Under the pieces are notes generated by a model, which searched no databases, was not told where the DNA came from, and saw only the letters and a list, made by a program, of their open reading frames with translations. Positions 29,753 to 38,061 of a DNA stretch of 64,000 nucleotides are shown piece after piece. Within the stretch, counting starts at the first letter, position 1, and every line of letters begins with the position of its first letter. This DNA is from Rhodovulum imhoffii. GTDB taxonomy: Bacteria; Pseudomonadota; Alphaproteobacteria; Rhodobacterales; Rhodobacteraceae. Both the position numbers and the translations under genes were made by a program. The stretch lies in contig NZ_QAAA01000003.1 in NCBI RefSeq assembly GCF_003046545.1, forward strand, positions 186,001 to 250,000, given 5' to 3'.

Positions 29753-29997
29753 GGGCACCTCCCGGATTCCTGTTGTTCTCGGCAGCCCGGTGCCGCCGTC
29801 GTCGCCTTACATAGCGATGGATCGCACAGCCTAATCAGCGGTCGAACAGGGCGCCGGGAGCGGGTGGATTTGCCACCTGAGCCATCGCGGGCGGCTAGCA
29901 TGATGTCCATGCCCGCTCCCCTGCCGATCCGCGATCATCGCATCAAGCGAAGCTCCGGAAAAGCAGGCGCAAACGCGCTCTTGAAAGGTAAGCCCGC

Positions 29998-30819
29998 ATG
30001 AATGTCATGAGCAATGACCCCTACACGACCGCAGATGGCCGCAGGATCGGCGGCGTTCTGATGGAAATGAAAAACATCACCCTGCGTTTCGGCGGGGTGG
30101 TGGCGATCAAGGACATCAGCTTTGACATCCGCGAGGGGGAGATCCGCGCGATCATCGGCCCCAACGGGGCTGGAAAATCCTCGATGCTGAACGTGATGTC
30201 GGGCTTTTATACGCCGACGGAAGGCGAGGTCTGGTTCGAGGGCTGTCCGCGTCCCCAGATGCGCCCCTATCAGGTGGCGCGGCAGGGTATCGCGCGGACC
30301 TTCCAGAACATCGCGCTGTTTCAGGGGATGTCGACGCTGGACAACATCATGACCGGGCGCATCACCCGGATGAACAGCAACCTGCTGAACCAGGCGCTGT
30401 GGTGGGGCAAGGCGGAAGCCGAGGAAACCGTGCACCGCGAGGCAGTGGAAAAGATCATCGACTTTCTCGAGATACAGCATATCCGCAAGACCCCGGTGGG
30501 GCGCTTGCCCTACGGCCTGCAAAAGCGGGTGGAACTGGGCCGTGCGCTGGCCGCGGAGCCGCGCATCCTGCTGCTCGATGAGCCGATGGCCGGCATGAAC
30601 GTGGAAGAAAAGGAGGATATGTGCCGCTTCATTCTCGACGTGAACGATGAGTTCGGAACCACCATCGCCTTAATCGAGCACGATATGGGCGTGGTCATGG
30701 ACCTGTCCGACCGTGTCGTGGTCATGGATTACGGCAAGAAGATCGGCGATGGCACCCCTGACGAGGTGCGCAGCAATCCCGAAGTGATCGACGCCTATCT
30801 GGGGGTGAGCCATGACTGA
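29998..30819 (+). CDS. ABC transporter ATP-binding protein, LivG type
   Basis: A 273-residue ATPase for a branched-chain amino acid/HAAT-type importer. Walker A is GPNGAGKSS, the signature motif is divergent (LPYGLQKRVELGRAL in place of LSGGQ), and Walker B is ILLLDEPMAGMN. The family-specific RTFQNIALFQGMS Q-loop region is present. ATG 29998 follows GAAAGG. The stop overlaps the permease ATG by 8 nt. The substrate is not an amino acid with any certainty: two CoA ligases flank the transporter, which points to a carboxylic acid. Confidence 0.9.
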   Translation: MNVMSNDPYTTADGRRIGGVLMEMKNITLRFGGVVAIKDISFDIREGEIRAIIGPNGAGKSSMLNVMSGFYTPTEGEVWFEGCPRPQMRPYQVARQGIARTFQNIALFQGMSTLDNIMTGRITRMNSNLLNQALWWGKAEAEETVHREAVEKIIDFLEIQHIRKTPVGRLPYGLQKRVELGRALAAEPRILLLDEPMAGMNVEEKEDMCRFILDVNDEFGTTIALIEHDMGVVMDLSDRVVVMDYGKKIGDGTPDEVRSNPEVIDAYLGVSHD

Positions 30820-31807
30820 CCAATTTCTTTACGCCATCGAGGTGATGATAAACGGGCTTATGGCCGGGGTGCTTTATTCGCTCGTGGCGCTCGGTTTCGT
30901 TCTGATCTTCAAGGCCAGCGGCATCTTCAACTACGCCCAGGGGGTCATGGCGCTGTTCGCGGCGCTGACGCTGGTGGGCCTTCAGAAGGGGCAGATCCCG
31001 TTCGCGCATCTCATCAACGCGATGTTCGGCACGGATATCCACTATTTCGGCTGGGAACTTCCGGCCATCCTGGCGATCGCGCTGACCGCTGGGGTGATGG
31101 TCGTCCTCGCGATCCTGATCGAGAGGTTCATCCTCAAATACCTGGTCAACCAGGAGCCGATCATCCTGTTCATGGCAACGATCGGGCTGGCTTATTTTCT
31201 TGAAGGCCTTGGCGACGTGATGTGGGGGTCCGATATCAAGACGCTCGATGTCGGGTTGCCGCAAGGCGCGAGCCTGTGGGCCGAACAAGCCACTTCGGGG
31301 CTGGGGAGCGAAAATTTCTACGGTTTCTTCATCGACAAGCTGGACATCGCCGCCGCGCTGACGGCCGCCGCGCTTGTGATCTCGTTGACGCTGTTTTCCC
31401 AGTACTCCAAGCAGGGAAGGGCGCTGCGGGCCGTGGCCGATGACCATCAGGCGGCGCTTTCGGTGGGGGTATCGCTGCGCTTCATATGGGTGCTGGTGTG
31501 GTCCATCGCCGGAATCGTGGCGCTTGTCGCGGGCATCATGTGGGGGGCCAAGTCCGGGGTGCAGTTTTCGTTGTCGCTGATCGCGCTGAAGGCGCTGCCG
31601 GTGTTGATGCTGGGGGGGTTCACTTCGATTCCCGGCGCGATCGTGGGCGGTTTGATCATCGGTGTCGGCGAGAAACTGTTCGAGTTCACCATCGGCCCGA
31701 TGATCGGCGGCGCGACGGAGAACTGGTTTGCCTACGTGCTGGCGCTGGTGTTCCTCGTGTTCCGTCCGCAGGGCCTGTTTGGCGAAAAAATCATCGAGAG
31801 GGTGTGA
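30812..31807 (+). CDS. ABC transporter permease, LivH type
   Basis: A 331-residue inner-membrane permease of the LivH family with about eight hydrophobic segments. The LivH signature appears as LMAGVLYSLVALGFVLIFKASGIFNYAQG near the N-terminus (quoted in part: ALGFVLIFKASGIFNYAQG), and GGFTSIPGAIVGGLIIGVGE is the EAA-like coupling region. It overlaps the ATPase gene upstream. A 21-codon frame fills the gap to the next permease. Confidence 0.92.
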   Translation: MTDQFLYAIEVMINGLMAGVLYSLVALGFVLIFKASGIFNYAQGVMALFAALTLVGLQKGQIPFAHLINAMFGTDIHYFGWELPAILAIALTAGVMVVLAILIERFILKYLVNQEPIILFMATIGLAYFLEGLGDVMWGSDIKTLDVGLPQGASLWAEQATSGLGSENFYGFFIDKLDIAAALTAAALVISLTLFSQYSKQGRALRAVADDHQAALSVGVSLRFIWVLVWSIAGIVALVAGIMWGAKSGVQFSLSLIALKALPVLMLGGFTSIPGAIVGGLIIGVGEKLFEFTIGPMIGGATENWFAYVLALVFLVFRPQGLFGEKIIERV

Positions 31808-31872
31808 TGCCGATGCGCAAAGTCCTTTCCGTTTTTACTGGCGCGCGCGCCGCTCATACCCCGGAGGCCTGA
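31807..31872 (+). other. Possible 21-codon translational-coupling frame between the permeases
   Basis: ATG 31807 overlaps the stop of the first permease, and the frame (MPMRKVLSVFTGARAAHTPEA) ends at 31872, one base before the next ATG at 31874. Such a frame could carry ribosomes across the gap. A GGCGCGCGCGCC palindrome lies inside it. No family is recognised and it may be chance. Confidence 0.25.
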
Positions 31873-31873
31873 C

Positions 31874-32950
31874 ATGTTTTACCGCGAAGCAGGGGATTTC
31901 AAGACATCCTATCTGAGCGACAGCCAGACATTTCCCATCCGGTTCGACAGGTTCCGCTACTACGCCGTGCTGGCAGTGGCATTCGGAGTGATCCCGTTCC
32001 TTATCAACGATTACTGGGCCAGTGCGGTGTTCGTGCCGTTCCTGATCTATGCCATCGCCGCGATCGGGTTGAACATCCTGACCGGCTATTGCGGTCAGGT
32101 CAGTCTGGGGACCGGCGGGTTCATGGCGGTGGGGGCCTATTCGGTTTACAAGCTGATGACGGCTTTTCCCGATGTGAACATCCTGATCCATGTCGTCCTG
32201 GCGGGGATGATCACTGCTGCGGTGGGGGCGCTTTTCGGTCTTCCCAGCCTGCGGATCAAGGGGTTTTACCTTGCCGTGGCCACGCTGGCGGCGCAATTCT
32301 TCCTGGTGTGGCTGTTCAACAAGGTCCCGTGGTTTTACAATTACTCCGCCTCGGGGCAGATTTCCGCGCCGGAACGCACGCTTTTCGGCGTCGCCCTGAC
32401 CGGTCCCAATACGGACGCATCGGTGAAATACCTTGTATGCCTCGGTTTCGTGGTGGTTCTGGCCTGGGTGGCCCGCAACCTCACCCGCGGCACCGTGGGG
32501 CGCAGCTGGATGGCAATTCGCGACATGGATATCGCCGCCGAGATCATCGGGGTCAATCCGCTGCGTGCCAAGCTGACGGCGTTTGCGGTCTCGTCCTTTT
32601 TCGTCGGCATCGCGGGGGCCTTGTTCTTCGCCGTCTACCTCGGCGCGGTCGAGGTGGGGGAGGCCTTCGGAATCCAGAAATCCTTCCTGATCCTTTTCAT
32701 GGTGATCATCGGAGGGCTTGGATCCATCTTCGGGAGCTTTGCCGGAGCGGCCTTTTTGGTGCTCTTGCCGGTGTTGCTGAAAAACGTGCTGGTCGGGGGG
32801 CTGGGCTGGCCCACGGACCTGGCCGCACATCTCGAGCTGATGGTGGTTGGTGCGCTCATCATCTTTTTCCTTATCGCCGAACCGCATGGACTGGCGCAGC
32901 TTTGGCGCATCGCGAAAGAAAAACTGCGGCTGTGGCCCTTCCCGCATTGA
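31874..32950 (+). CDS. ABC transporter permease, LivM type
   Basis: A 358-residue permease of the LivM family with about eight to ten hydrophobic segments. GLNILTGYCGQVSLGTGGFMAVGAYS is the LivM signature (key residues G-Q-x-S-L-G-x-x-G-F-x-x-x-G-A-Y). FGLPSLRIKGFYLAVATLA and GGLGSIFGSFAGAAFL follow. A 35-residue hydrophilic N-terminus precedes the first helix. An RBS (GGAGG) lies 6 bases before the ATG. It pairs with the LivH-type permease upstream. Confidence 0.92.
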   Translation: MFYREAGDFKTSYLSDSQTFPIRFDRFRYYAVLAVAFGVIPFLINDYWASAVFVPFLIYAIAAIGLNILTGYCGQVSLGTGGFMAVGAYSVYKLMTAFPDVNILIHVVLAGMITAAVGALFGLPSLRIKGFYLAVATLAAQFFLVWLFNKVPWFYNYSASGQISAPERTLFGVALTGPNTDASVKYLVCLGFVVVLAWVARNLTRGTVGRSWMAIRDMDIAAEIIGVNPLRAKLTAFAVSSFFVGIAGALFFAVYLGAVEVGEAFGIQKSFLILFMVIIGGLGSIFGSFAGAAFLVLLPVLLKNVLVGGLGWPTDLAAHLELMVVGALIIFFLIAEPHGLAQLWRIAKEKLRLWPFPH

Positions 32951-32985
32951 GGGGCCGGCCAAATTCAAAGGGAGGAACTGAACCC

Positions 32986-34269
32986 ATGACCAAGACAACC
33001 CTGATGACCCTTGCCCTTGGCGCGGCTTTGGCCGCCGGGCCGGCGCTGGCCGATCTGGTGTTCCCGGATCTGAGCTATCGCACCGGGCCTTACGCCGCCG
33101 GGGGTATCCCGTTTTCAGACGGCTACCAGGATTACTTCACCCTGATGAACGAGCGTGACGGCGGCATAGGCGGCGCGAAAGCCAGGGTGATAGAGTGCGA
33201 AACCGCCTACAACACGGAAAAGGGTGTGGAATGTTACGAGGCTACCAAGGGTGAAGGCGCACTGATCTATCAGCCGCTTTCGACTGGCATCACGTATCAG
33301 CTGATTCCCAAGATCAGCGCCGACGGCATTCCGCTGCACACCATGGGGTATGGCCGCACCTCCGCAGCCAACGGGAAGGTGTTCGAGTGGGTGTTCAACT
33401 ACCCCGCCAATTACTGGAATGCGGCTTCCGTTGCCATCAACTACCTGCTGGAAGAAAACGGCGGCAACCTGAGCGGAAAGAAGATCACGCTGCTTTACCA
33501 CAATTCCGCCTATGGCAAGGAACCGATCCGTACCCTGGAGGAGTTGGCCTCAAAGCATGGCTATACGTTCAACTCCATCCCGGTAGACCATCCGGGACAG
33601 GAGCAGAAAAGCCAGTGGCTCCAGATCCGGCGGGAGCGCCCCGATTACGTCATCATGTGGGGTTGGGGGGTGATGAACCAGGTCGCCATCCAGGAGGCCG
33701 CGAACATCCGTTTCCCGATGGAAAACTTCATCGGGGCCTGGTGGTCGGGCGCCGAGCATGACGTCAGCCCGGCCGGGCAGGCGGCCCATGGTTACAAGGC
33801 GCTCAACATGAACCGTATCGGCGATTTGCCGGTGTTCGACGACATCCGCCAATATGTCGTGGAGCCGGGTCTGGCTGCGGGCGACGGCTCCAACGTGGGG
33901 TCGGTGCTCTATACCCGCGGGATGTATGCGGCGATGCTGGCGGTTGAGGCCGCCAGGACGGCGCAGGGAATCCACGGCACGCCTGATATTACCGCCGCAA
34001 TGATGCGTGACGGCATGGAGGCGCTGGAAATGACAAATGCCAGGATGGAGGCCCTTGGCGCCCCCGGCATCGGCCCGGAATTTTCGGTCAGCTGCGAAAA
34101 CCACGGCGGGTCGGGGATGGGGATCGTCCAGCAGTGGGATGCCAATAACGGCGAATGGGTCGCCCTGACCGATTACATCCCCTCCGACAATGAGGTAATC
34201 GATCCGCTGATCGTGCAGGACTCGATGGCCTTCGCCGGGGAGAACAACATCACGCCCCGCTGCGAGTAA
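32986..34269 (+). CDS. Periplasmic substrate-binding protein of the Liv-type transporter
   Basis: A 427-residue type I periplasmic binding protein (Leu/Ile/Val-binding fold). The signal peptide ends near GPALA, and the mature part begins DLVFPDLSYRTGPYAAGG. KKITLLYHNSAYGKEPI marks the second-domain entry and LYTRGMYAAMLAVEAAR the hinge helix. Two Cys near residues 70 and 83 and two near the C-terminus may form disulphides. The ligand is unknown; aromatic side chains around GYGRTSAANGKVFEWVFNYPAN could suit an aromatic acid. A strong GGAGG precedes the ATG. Confidence 0.9.
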   Translation: MTKTTLMTLALGAALAAGPALADLVFPDLSYRTGPYAAGGIPFSDGYQDYFTLMNERDGGIGGAKARVIECETAYNTEKGVECYEATKGEGALIYQPLSTGITYQLIPKISADGIPLHTMGYGRTSAANGKVFEWVFNYPANYWNAASVAINYLLEENGGNLSGKKITLLYHNSAYGKEPIRTLEELASKHGYTFNSIPVDHPGQEQKSQWLQIRRERPDYVIMWGWGVMNQVAIQEAANIRFPMENFIGAWWSGAEHDVSPAGQAAHGYKALNMNRIGDLPVFDDIRQYVVEPGLAAGDGSNVGSVLYTRGMYAAMLAVEAARTAQGIHGTPDITAAMMRDGMEALEMTNARMEALGAPGIGPEFSVSCENHGGSGMGIVQQWDANNGEWVALTDYIPSDNEVIDPLIVQDSMAFAGENNITPRCE

Positions 34270-34277
34270 CGCCAACC

Positions 34278-34300
34278 GGCCCGGCCGCACAGGCCGGGCC
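34278..34300 (+). terminator. Stem-loop after the binding-protein gene
   Basis: A 9-bp GC stem (34278-34286 with 34292-34300) and a 5-nt loop, with no T run. In binding-protein operons such stems often protect the upstream message or partly stop transcription, raising binding-protein levels. That role is inferred. Confidence 0.5.
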
Positions 34301-34322
34301 CCCACCACAGATCGAGGCCGTG

Positions 34323-35147
34323 ATGCTGGACGCAGGACGAACCGAAGAAAACATTCTTGAAATCAACAATATCGAAGTGATCTACAACCACGTCATTCTC
34401 GTGCTCAAAGGCGTGTCGCTGTCGGTTCCCAAGGGTGGAATAACCGCGATCCTGGGCGGCAACGGTGCGGGCAAGACGACGACGCTCAAGGCGGTGTCGA
34501 ATTTGCTGCGATCGGAGCGCGGGGAGGTCACGAAAGGCAGCATCGTCTACCAGGGTGCGCGCATTCAGGATCAGCCGCCCGCGGATCTTGTGCGCCGCGG
34601 CGTGATTCAGGTCATGGAAGGGCGCCACTGTTTCGAGCATCTCACCGTGGAGGAAAATCTGATGACCGGCGCCTACACGCGCACTGACGGGCGCGCGGCG
34701 GTTCAGCGGGATCTGGAAATGGTCTACTCCTATTTCCCACGCCTCAAGGAGCGCCGAAAGTCGCAGGCGGGTTACACATCGGGAGGGGAGCAGCAGATGA
34801 CCGCCATCGGCCGCGCCCTGATGAGCCGCCCGGACATGATCCTGCTGGACGAGCCCAGCATGGGCCTTGCTCCGCAACTCGTGGAGCAGATCTTCGAGAT
34901 TGTGAAATCGGTCAACGAGAACGAGGGTGTGACCTTCCTGCTGGCCGAACAGAATACAAATGTCGCCCTGCGCTACGCCCATTATGGGTATATCCTTGAA
35001 TCCGGGCGTATTGTCATGGACGGCCCCGCCGATGAACTGCGGGAAAACCCGGATGTGAAGGAGTTCTACCTTGGCATGTCCGATGAGGGCCGCAAGAGTT
35101 TCCGTGAGGTGCGCAGCTATCGCCGCCGCAAACGCTGGCTGAGCTGA
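34323..35147 (+). CDS. ABC transporter ATP-binding protein, LivF type
   Basis: A 274-residue ATPase with Walker A GGNGAGKTT, signature TSGGEQQMTAIGRAL and Walker B MILLDEPSMGLAP, and the LivF-like end NTNVALRYAHYGYILESGRIV. GTG 34320 and ATG 34323 are both possible; ATG has the better spacing from GAGG. A basic tail (RSYRRRKRWLS) extends past the usual end. It completes the two-ATPase set of a Liv-type importer, separated from the others by the binding-protein gene and a stem-loop. Confidence 0.92.
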   Translation: MLDAGRTEENILEINNIEVIYNHVILVLKGVSLSVPKGGITAILGGNGAGKTTTLKAVSNLLRSERGEVTKGSIVYQGARIQDQPPADLVRRGVIQVMEGRHCFEHLTVEENLMTGAYTRTDGRAAVQRDLEMVYSYFPRLKERRKSQAGYTSGGEQQMTAIGRALMSRPDMILLDEPSMGLAPQLVEQIFEIVKSVNENEGVTFLLAEQNTNVALRYAHYGYILESGRIVMDGPADELRENPDVKEFYLGMSDEGRKSFREVRSYRRRKRWLS

Positions 35148-35155
35148 GGGGCGTC

Positions 35156-36376
35156 ATGACGTATTTCGACGATTGGGAAATCCGCTCCGCGGATCAGCGG
35201 GACGCGTCGCTGGCCGAGTTCCTGCCCGCGCAGGTGGCCGCCGCGAAAACCCTGCCGGGTTTTGTGCAGACGCTGGGTACGGTGGAAGCCGGGGCCGTCA
35301 CCTCGCGTGCGGCGCTTGCCGGCTTGCCTGTCCTGCGTAAATCCGAACTGACCGGCGCGCAGGCCAAGGCCCCGCCTTTCGGCGGTTTCACCGTCTGCCC
35401 ACCCGGAGGGTTCGACCATATCTTTCAGTCCCCCGGTCCGATCTATGAGCCGGGCCGCGTTACCGATAACTGGTGGCGTTTGGGGCGCTTTCTGCATGCG
35501 CTTGGGGTTGGCAAGGGCGATATTGTCCAGAACTGTTTCGGCTATCACCTGACCCCGGCTGGCATGATCTTCGAAAGCGGGGCACGGGCTGTTGGTGCGG
35601 CGGTTCTGCCTGCCGGGACCGGCCAGACCGAGCTTCAGGCCCGTGCGGCCCACGACATCGGCGTGACCGCCTATGCCGGGACGCCGGATTATCTGAAGGT
35701 GATCCTCGACAAGGCCGATGCGCTGGGGCTGGACCTGTCCCGCCTGCGCCGCGCGGCTGTGTCGGGGGGGGCGCTGTTTGCGTCCTTGCGACAGGAATAT
35801 GCCGATCGGGGGATCACCTGCCTGCAATGCTATGCCACCGCCGATCTTGGAAATATCGCCTATGAATCCCCCGCGATGGAGGGGTTGATTGTCGATGAGG
35901 GCGTGGTGGTCGAAATCGTTCGCCCCGGAACCGGCGATCCGGTGCCCGATGGCGAAGTGGGAGAGGTGGTGGTGACCACTCTGAACCCCGATTACCCGCT
36001 GATCCGGTTTGCCACGGGGGATCTGTCTGCGGTGCTGCCGGGGGCGTCGCCCTGCGGCCGGACCAACATGCGTATCAGGGGCTGGATGGGGCGCGCCGAC
36101 CAGACGGCGAAGATCAAGGGGATGTTTGTCCGGCCCGAGCAGGTGGCCGAACTGGTTGCGCGTCATGCGGAAGTGACCCGCGTCCGGGTCATTGCCACCC
36201 GCGACGGGGAGATGGACGCGATGACCGTGAAAATCGAATCCCCAGCCACGGACGCGACCCGATATGCCCCCAGCGTGGCAGAGGTTCTGAAGCTGAAAGG
36301 CACGGTGGAAATCGTGCCGCCGGGCAGCCTGCCCAACGACGGCAAGGTCATCGACGACCAGCGCAGCTATGGCTGA
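35156..36376 (+). CDS. PaaK-like (phenylacetate-CoA ligase family) protein with atypical ATP loop
   Basis: A 406-residue ANL-superfamily protein of the PaaK type. CYATADLGNIAYE fits the core A5 region, RFATGDLSAV the A7 Asp motif, and GRADQTAKIKGMFVRPEQV the C-domain hinge. Where PaaK enzymes carry the phosphate-binding SSGTTGxP loop this protein reads FQSPGPIYEP. Ligase activity is therefore uncertain; it may be a divergent ligase or a ligand-handling protein. It starts 9 nt after the second ATPase gene and ends before a bidirectional terminator. Confidence 0.82.
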   Translation: MTYFDDWEIRSADQRDASLAEFLPAQVAAAKTLPGFVQTLGTVEAGAVTSRAALAGLPVLRKSELTGAQAKAPPFGGFTVCPPGGFDHIFQSPGPIYEPGRVTDNWWRLGRFLHALGVGKGDIVQNCFGYHLTPAGMIFESGARAVGAAVLPAGTGQTELQARAAHDIGVTAYAGTPDYLKVILDKADALGLDLSRLRRAAVSGGALFASLRQEYADRGITCLQCYATADLGNIAYESPAMEGLIVDEGVVVEIVRPGTGDPVPDGEVGEVVVTTLNPDYPLIRFATGDLSAVLPGASPCGRTNMRIRGWMGRADQTAKIKGMFVRPEQVAELVARHAEVTRVRVIATRDGEMDAMTVKIESPATDATRYAPSVAEVLKLKGTVEIVPPGSLPNDGKVIDDQRSYG

Positions 36377-36395
36377 TCCGCAGGTTCAAAAAACC

Positions 36396-36422
36396 AAAAA
36401 GCCGCCCCAAGGGTGGCTTTTT
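36396..36422. terminator. Bidirectional terminator between PaaK-like gene and rpmJ
   Basis: AAAAAGCC-G-CCC pairs with GGG-T-GGCTTTTT around a 3-nt loop (one G.T pair). There is a T run on both strands, so it can end both convergent transcripts. Confidence 0.85.
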
Positions 36423-36438
36423 CGCTGTCGCGGTCTTG

Positions 36439-36564
36439 TCAGCCCTGGCGGGCCTTGAAGCGGCGCTGGGTCTTGTTGATGACGTAGATCCGGCCTTTGC
36501 GGCGCACAACGCGGCAATCGCGGTGACGCTGCTTCAGCGAGCGGAGCGAGTTACGGACCTTCAT
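36439..36564 (-). CDS. rpmJ: 50S ribosomal protein bL36
   Basis: A 41-residue basic protein, [20 protein letters not shown] then [21 protein letters not shown]. This is the longer L36 paralogue type found in many proteobacteria. Instead of the zinc-binding four-Cys/His set it keeps one Cys (DCRVV), so it is the zinc-independent form. The ATG at 36564 follows GAGGAG. It binds 23S rRNA late in 50S assembly. Confidence 0.95.
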   Translation of the reverse strand: MKVRNSLRSLKQRHRDCRVVRRKGRIYVINKTQRRFKARQG

Positions 36565-36639
36565 GGTCTTCTCCTCATATCGCGGCGCGTCCCGCGCCTT
36601 TGGGTTTCTGCCAGCCTGCCCCGGAAGGGAAGGAGTGAA

Positions 36640-36714
<75 letters not shown>

Positions 36715-36787
36715 GATACCGTCCGCGCACACCGGTGCGTCGGTTCGCAGGTCTATAAAAGGAGTCGGAAGGGTGTTCAAGTGGCTT

Positions 36788-36815
36788 TTGGCATGTCCCT
36801 GAAAAGCGTTATAAC
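36788..36815 (+). promoter_or_regulatory. Housekeeping-type promoter for the N-formylglutamate amidohydrolase gene
   Basis: TTGGCA (36788-36793), a 16-bp spacer and TATAAC (36810-36815), with the start codon about 20 bases further. The predicted leader is very short and leaves just room for the GAAGGA ribosome site. Confidence 0.5.
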
Positions 36816-36836
36816 GACTTTGAAGAAGGAGCATGC

Positions 36837-37694
36837 ATGCAAAAGGCTTTTACCCTTGTCCGTCCGGAATGTCTGGCGACATCGGTGGTGTTTTCGTCGC
36901 CTCACAGCGGGCGTAGTTACTCCACCGCGTTCCTGCGCCAGACGGTTCTGGATGAGCACACGGTACGTTCTTCCGAGGACGCCTTCATAGACATGCTGCT
37001 TGCGCGGGTGCCGCTTCTGGGCGCGCCGCTTCTGGCCGCTTCGATGCCCCGCGCGTATCTCGATCTTAACCGCGCGCCGACGGATCTCGACCCGGCGGTC
37101 ATTTCCGGGGTGCGCATGCAGGGCTATAATCCGCGGGTGAGTTCCGGTCTTGGGGTGATCCCCCGCGTGGTGGCCAATGGGCGGGTCATCTACCGCGGCA
37201 AACTATCCCACTCAGAGGCCGGGACCCGGCTGAAGACCTACTGGTATCCATATCACGCGCAGCTTTCGGCGCTGCTCGATGAGGCGCACGCCCGCTTCGG
37301 GAGAGCAATTCTGATTGATGTCCATTCGATGCCCAGCGAGGCGGTCCAGGGGTGTTCCCATGCATCTTCACGCCGCCCGGAGGTGGTTCTGGGGGATCGG
37401 TTCGGCACATCGGCCAACCCCGAGATCGTCGACCGGATCGCCGGGGTTTTCAGCCGTGCGGGATTGCAGGTGGCCCGGAACACGCCCTTTGCCGGGGCCT
37501 ATATCGTCGAACGTTATGGCCATCCCGCCCGAAACCGCCACGCCGTGCAGGTGGAGATCGATCGTGCGCTTTACATGAACGAGAGCCGGATTCGCCCGAA
37601 CGGAAATTTTCCCGCCTTTCGGCGGTTGATGACCGCAGCCCTTGCGGAAATCGTTGAAATCGGCCGGGGAGATATGCCGCTGGCGGCGGAGTGA
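36837..37694 (+). CDS. N-formylglutamate amidohydrolase family protein
   Basis: A 285-residue hydrolase that would release formate from N-formyl-glutamate, the last step of one histidine degradation route; some relatives act on other N-formyl compounds. It shows VVFSSPHSGRSY near the N-terminus, YLDLNRAPTDLDP, the metal-ligand motif LIDVHSMPSE, NTPFAGAYIVERYG and VQVEIDRALYM. The ATG at 36837 follows GAAGGA. No hut genes are nearby, so the physiological substrate is open. Confidence 0.92.
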   Translation: MQKAFTLVRPECLATSVVFSSPHSGRSYSTAFLRQTVLDEHTVRSSEDAFIDMLLARVPLLGAPLLAASMPRAYLDLNRAPTDLDPAVISGVRMQGYNPRVSSGLGVIPRVVANGRVIYRGKLSHSEAGTRLKTYWYPYHAQLSALLDEAHARFGRAILIDVHSMPSEAVQGCSHASSRRPEVVLGDRFGTSANPEIVDRIAGVFSRAGLQVARNTPFAGAYIVERYGHPARNRHAVQVEIDRALYMNESRIRPNGNFPAFRRLMTAALAEIVEIGRGDMPLAAE

Positions 37695-38030
37695 TCACTT
37701 CACCGCGCGGATCAGCTTGCGCTCCAGCACCCGCAGCACGGTTTTCAGATCGCTCCCGCGCCGCAGAACCTGACCGTCCATTCCCAGAACCGTGTACATC
37801 CCTTGACGGTTGCGCAGCGCCGGGCGCTTTTCGATCCGGTAGAGCGGGCATTCCGCGCTTCGGCGAAAGACGGAAAATACTGCCACGCCGCGCAGGCAGG
37901 AAATGCCGTAGTCGCGCCATTCGCCCGCCGCAACCATCCGCCCGTACACCGAGAGGATCATACCAAGTTCCCCGCGGTTGAAAGCGACCTGCCCGGAAGT
38001 CCCGAAAGAGGGCGGAGGAGCGATGTTCAT
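37695..38030 (-). CDS. DUF2794 protein
   Basis: A 111-residue protein of the alphaproteobacterial DUF2794 family, recognised by QVAFNRGELGMILSVYGRMV, AAGEWRDYGI, AVFSVFRRSAECPLYRIEK and VLRRGSDLKTVLRVLERKL. Function is unknown. The start at 38030 gives the family length. Its stop directly abuts the stop of the N-formylglutamate amidohydrolase gene on the other strand. Confidence 0.9.
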   Translation of the reverse strand: MNIAPPPSFGTSGQVAFNRGELGMILSVYGRMVAAGEWRDYGISCLRGVAVFSVFRRSAECPLYRIEKRPALRNRQGMYTVLGMDGQVLRRGSDLKTVLRVLERKLIRAVK

Positions 38031-38061
38031 GGGCGGATCGTGCCTGTCGCGGAGGGTTAAA

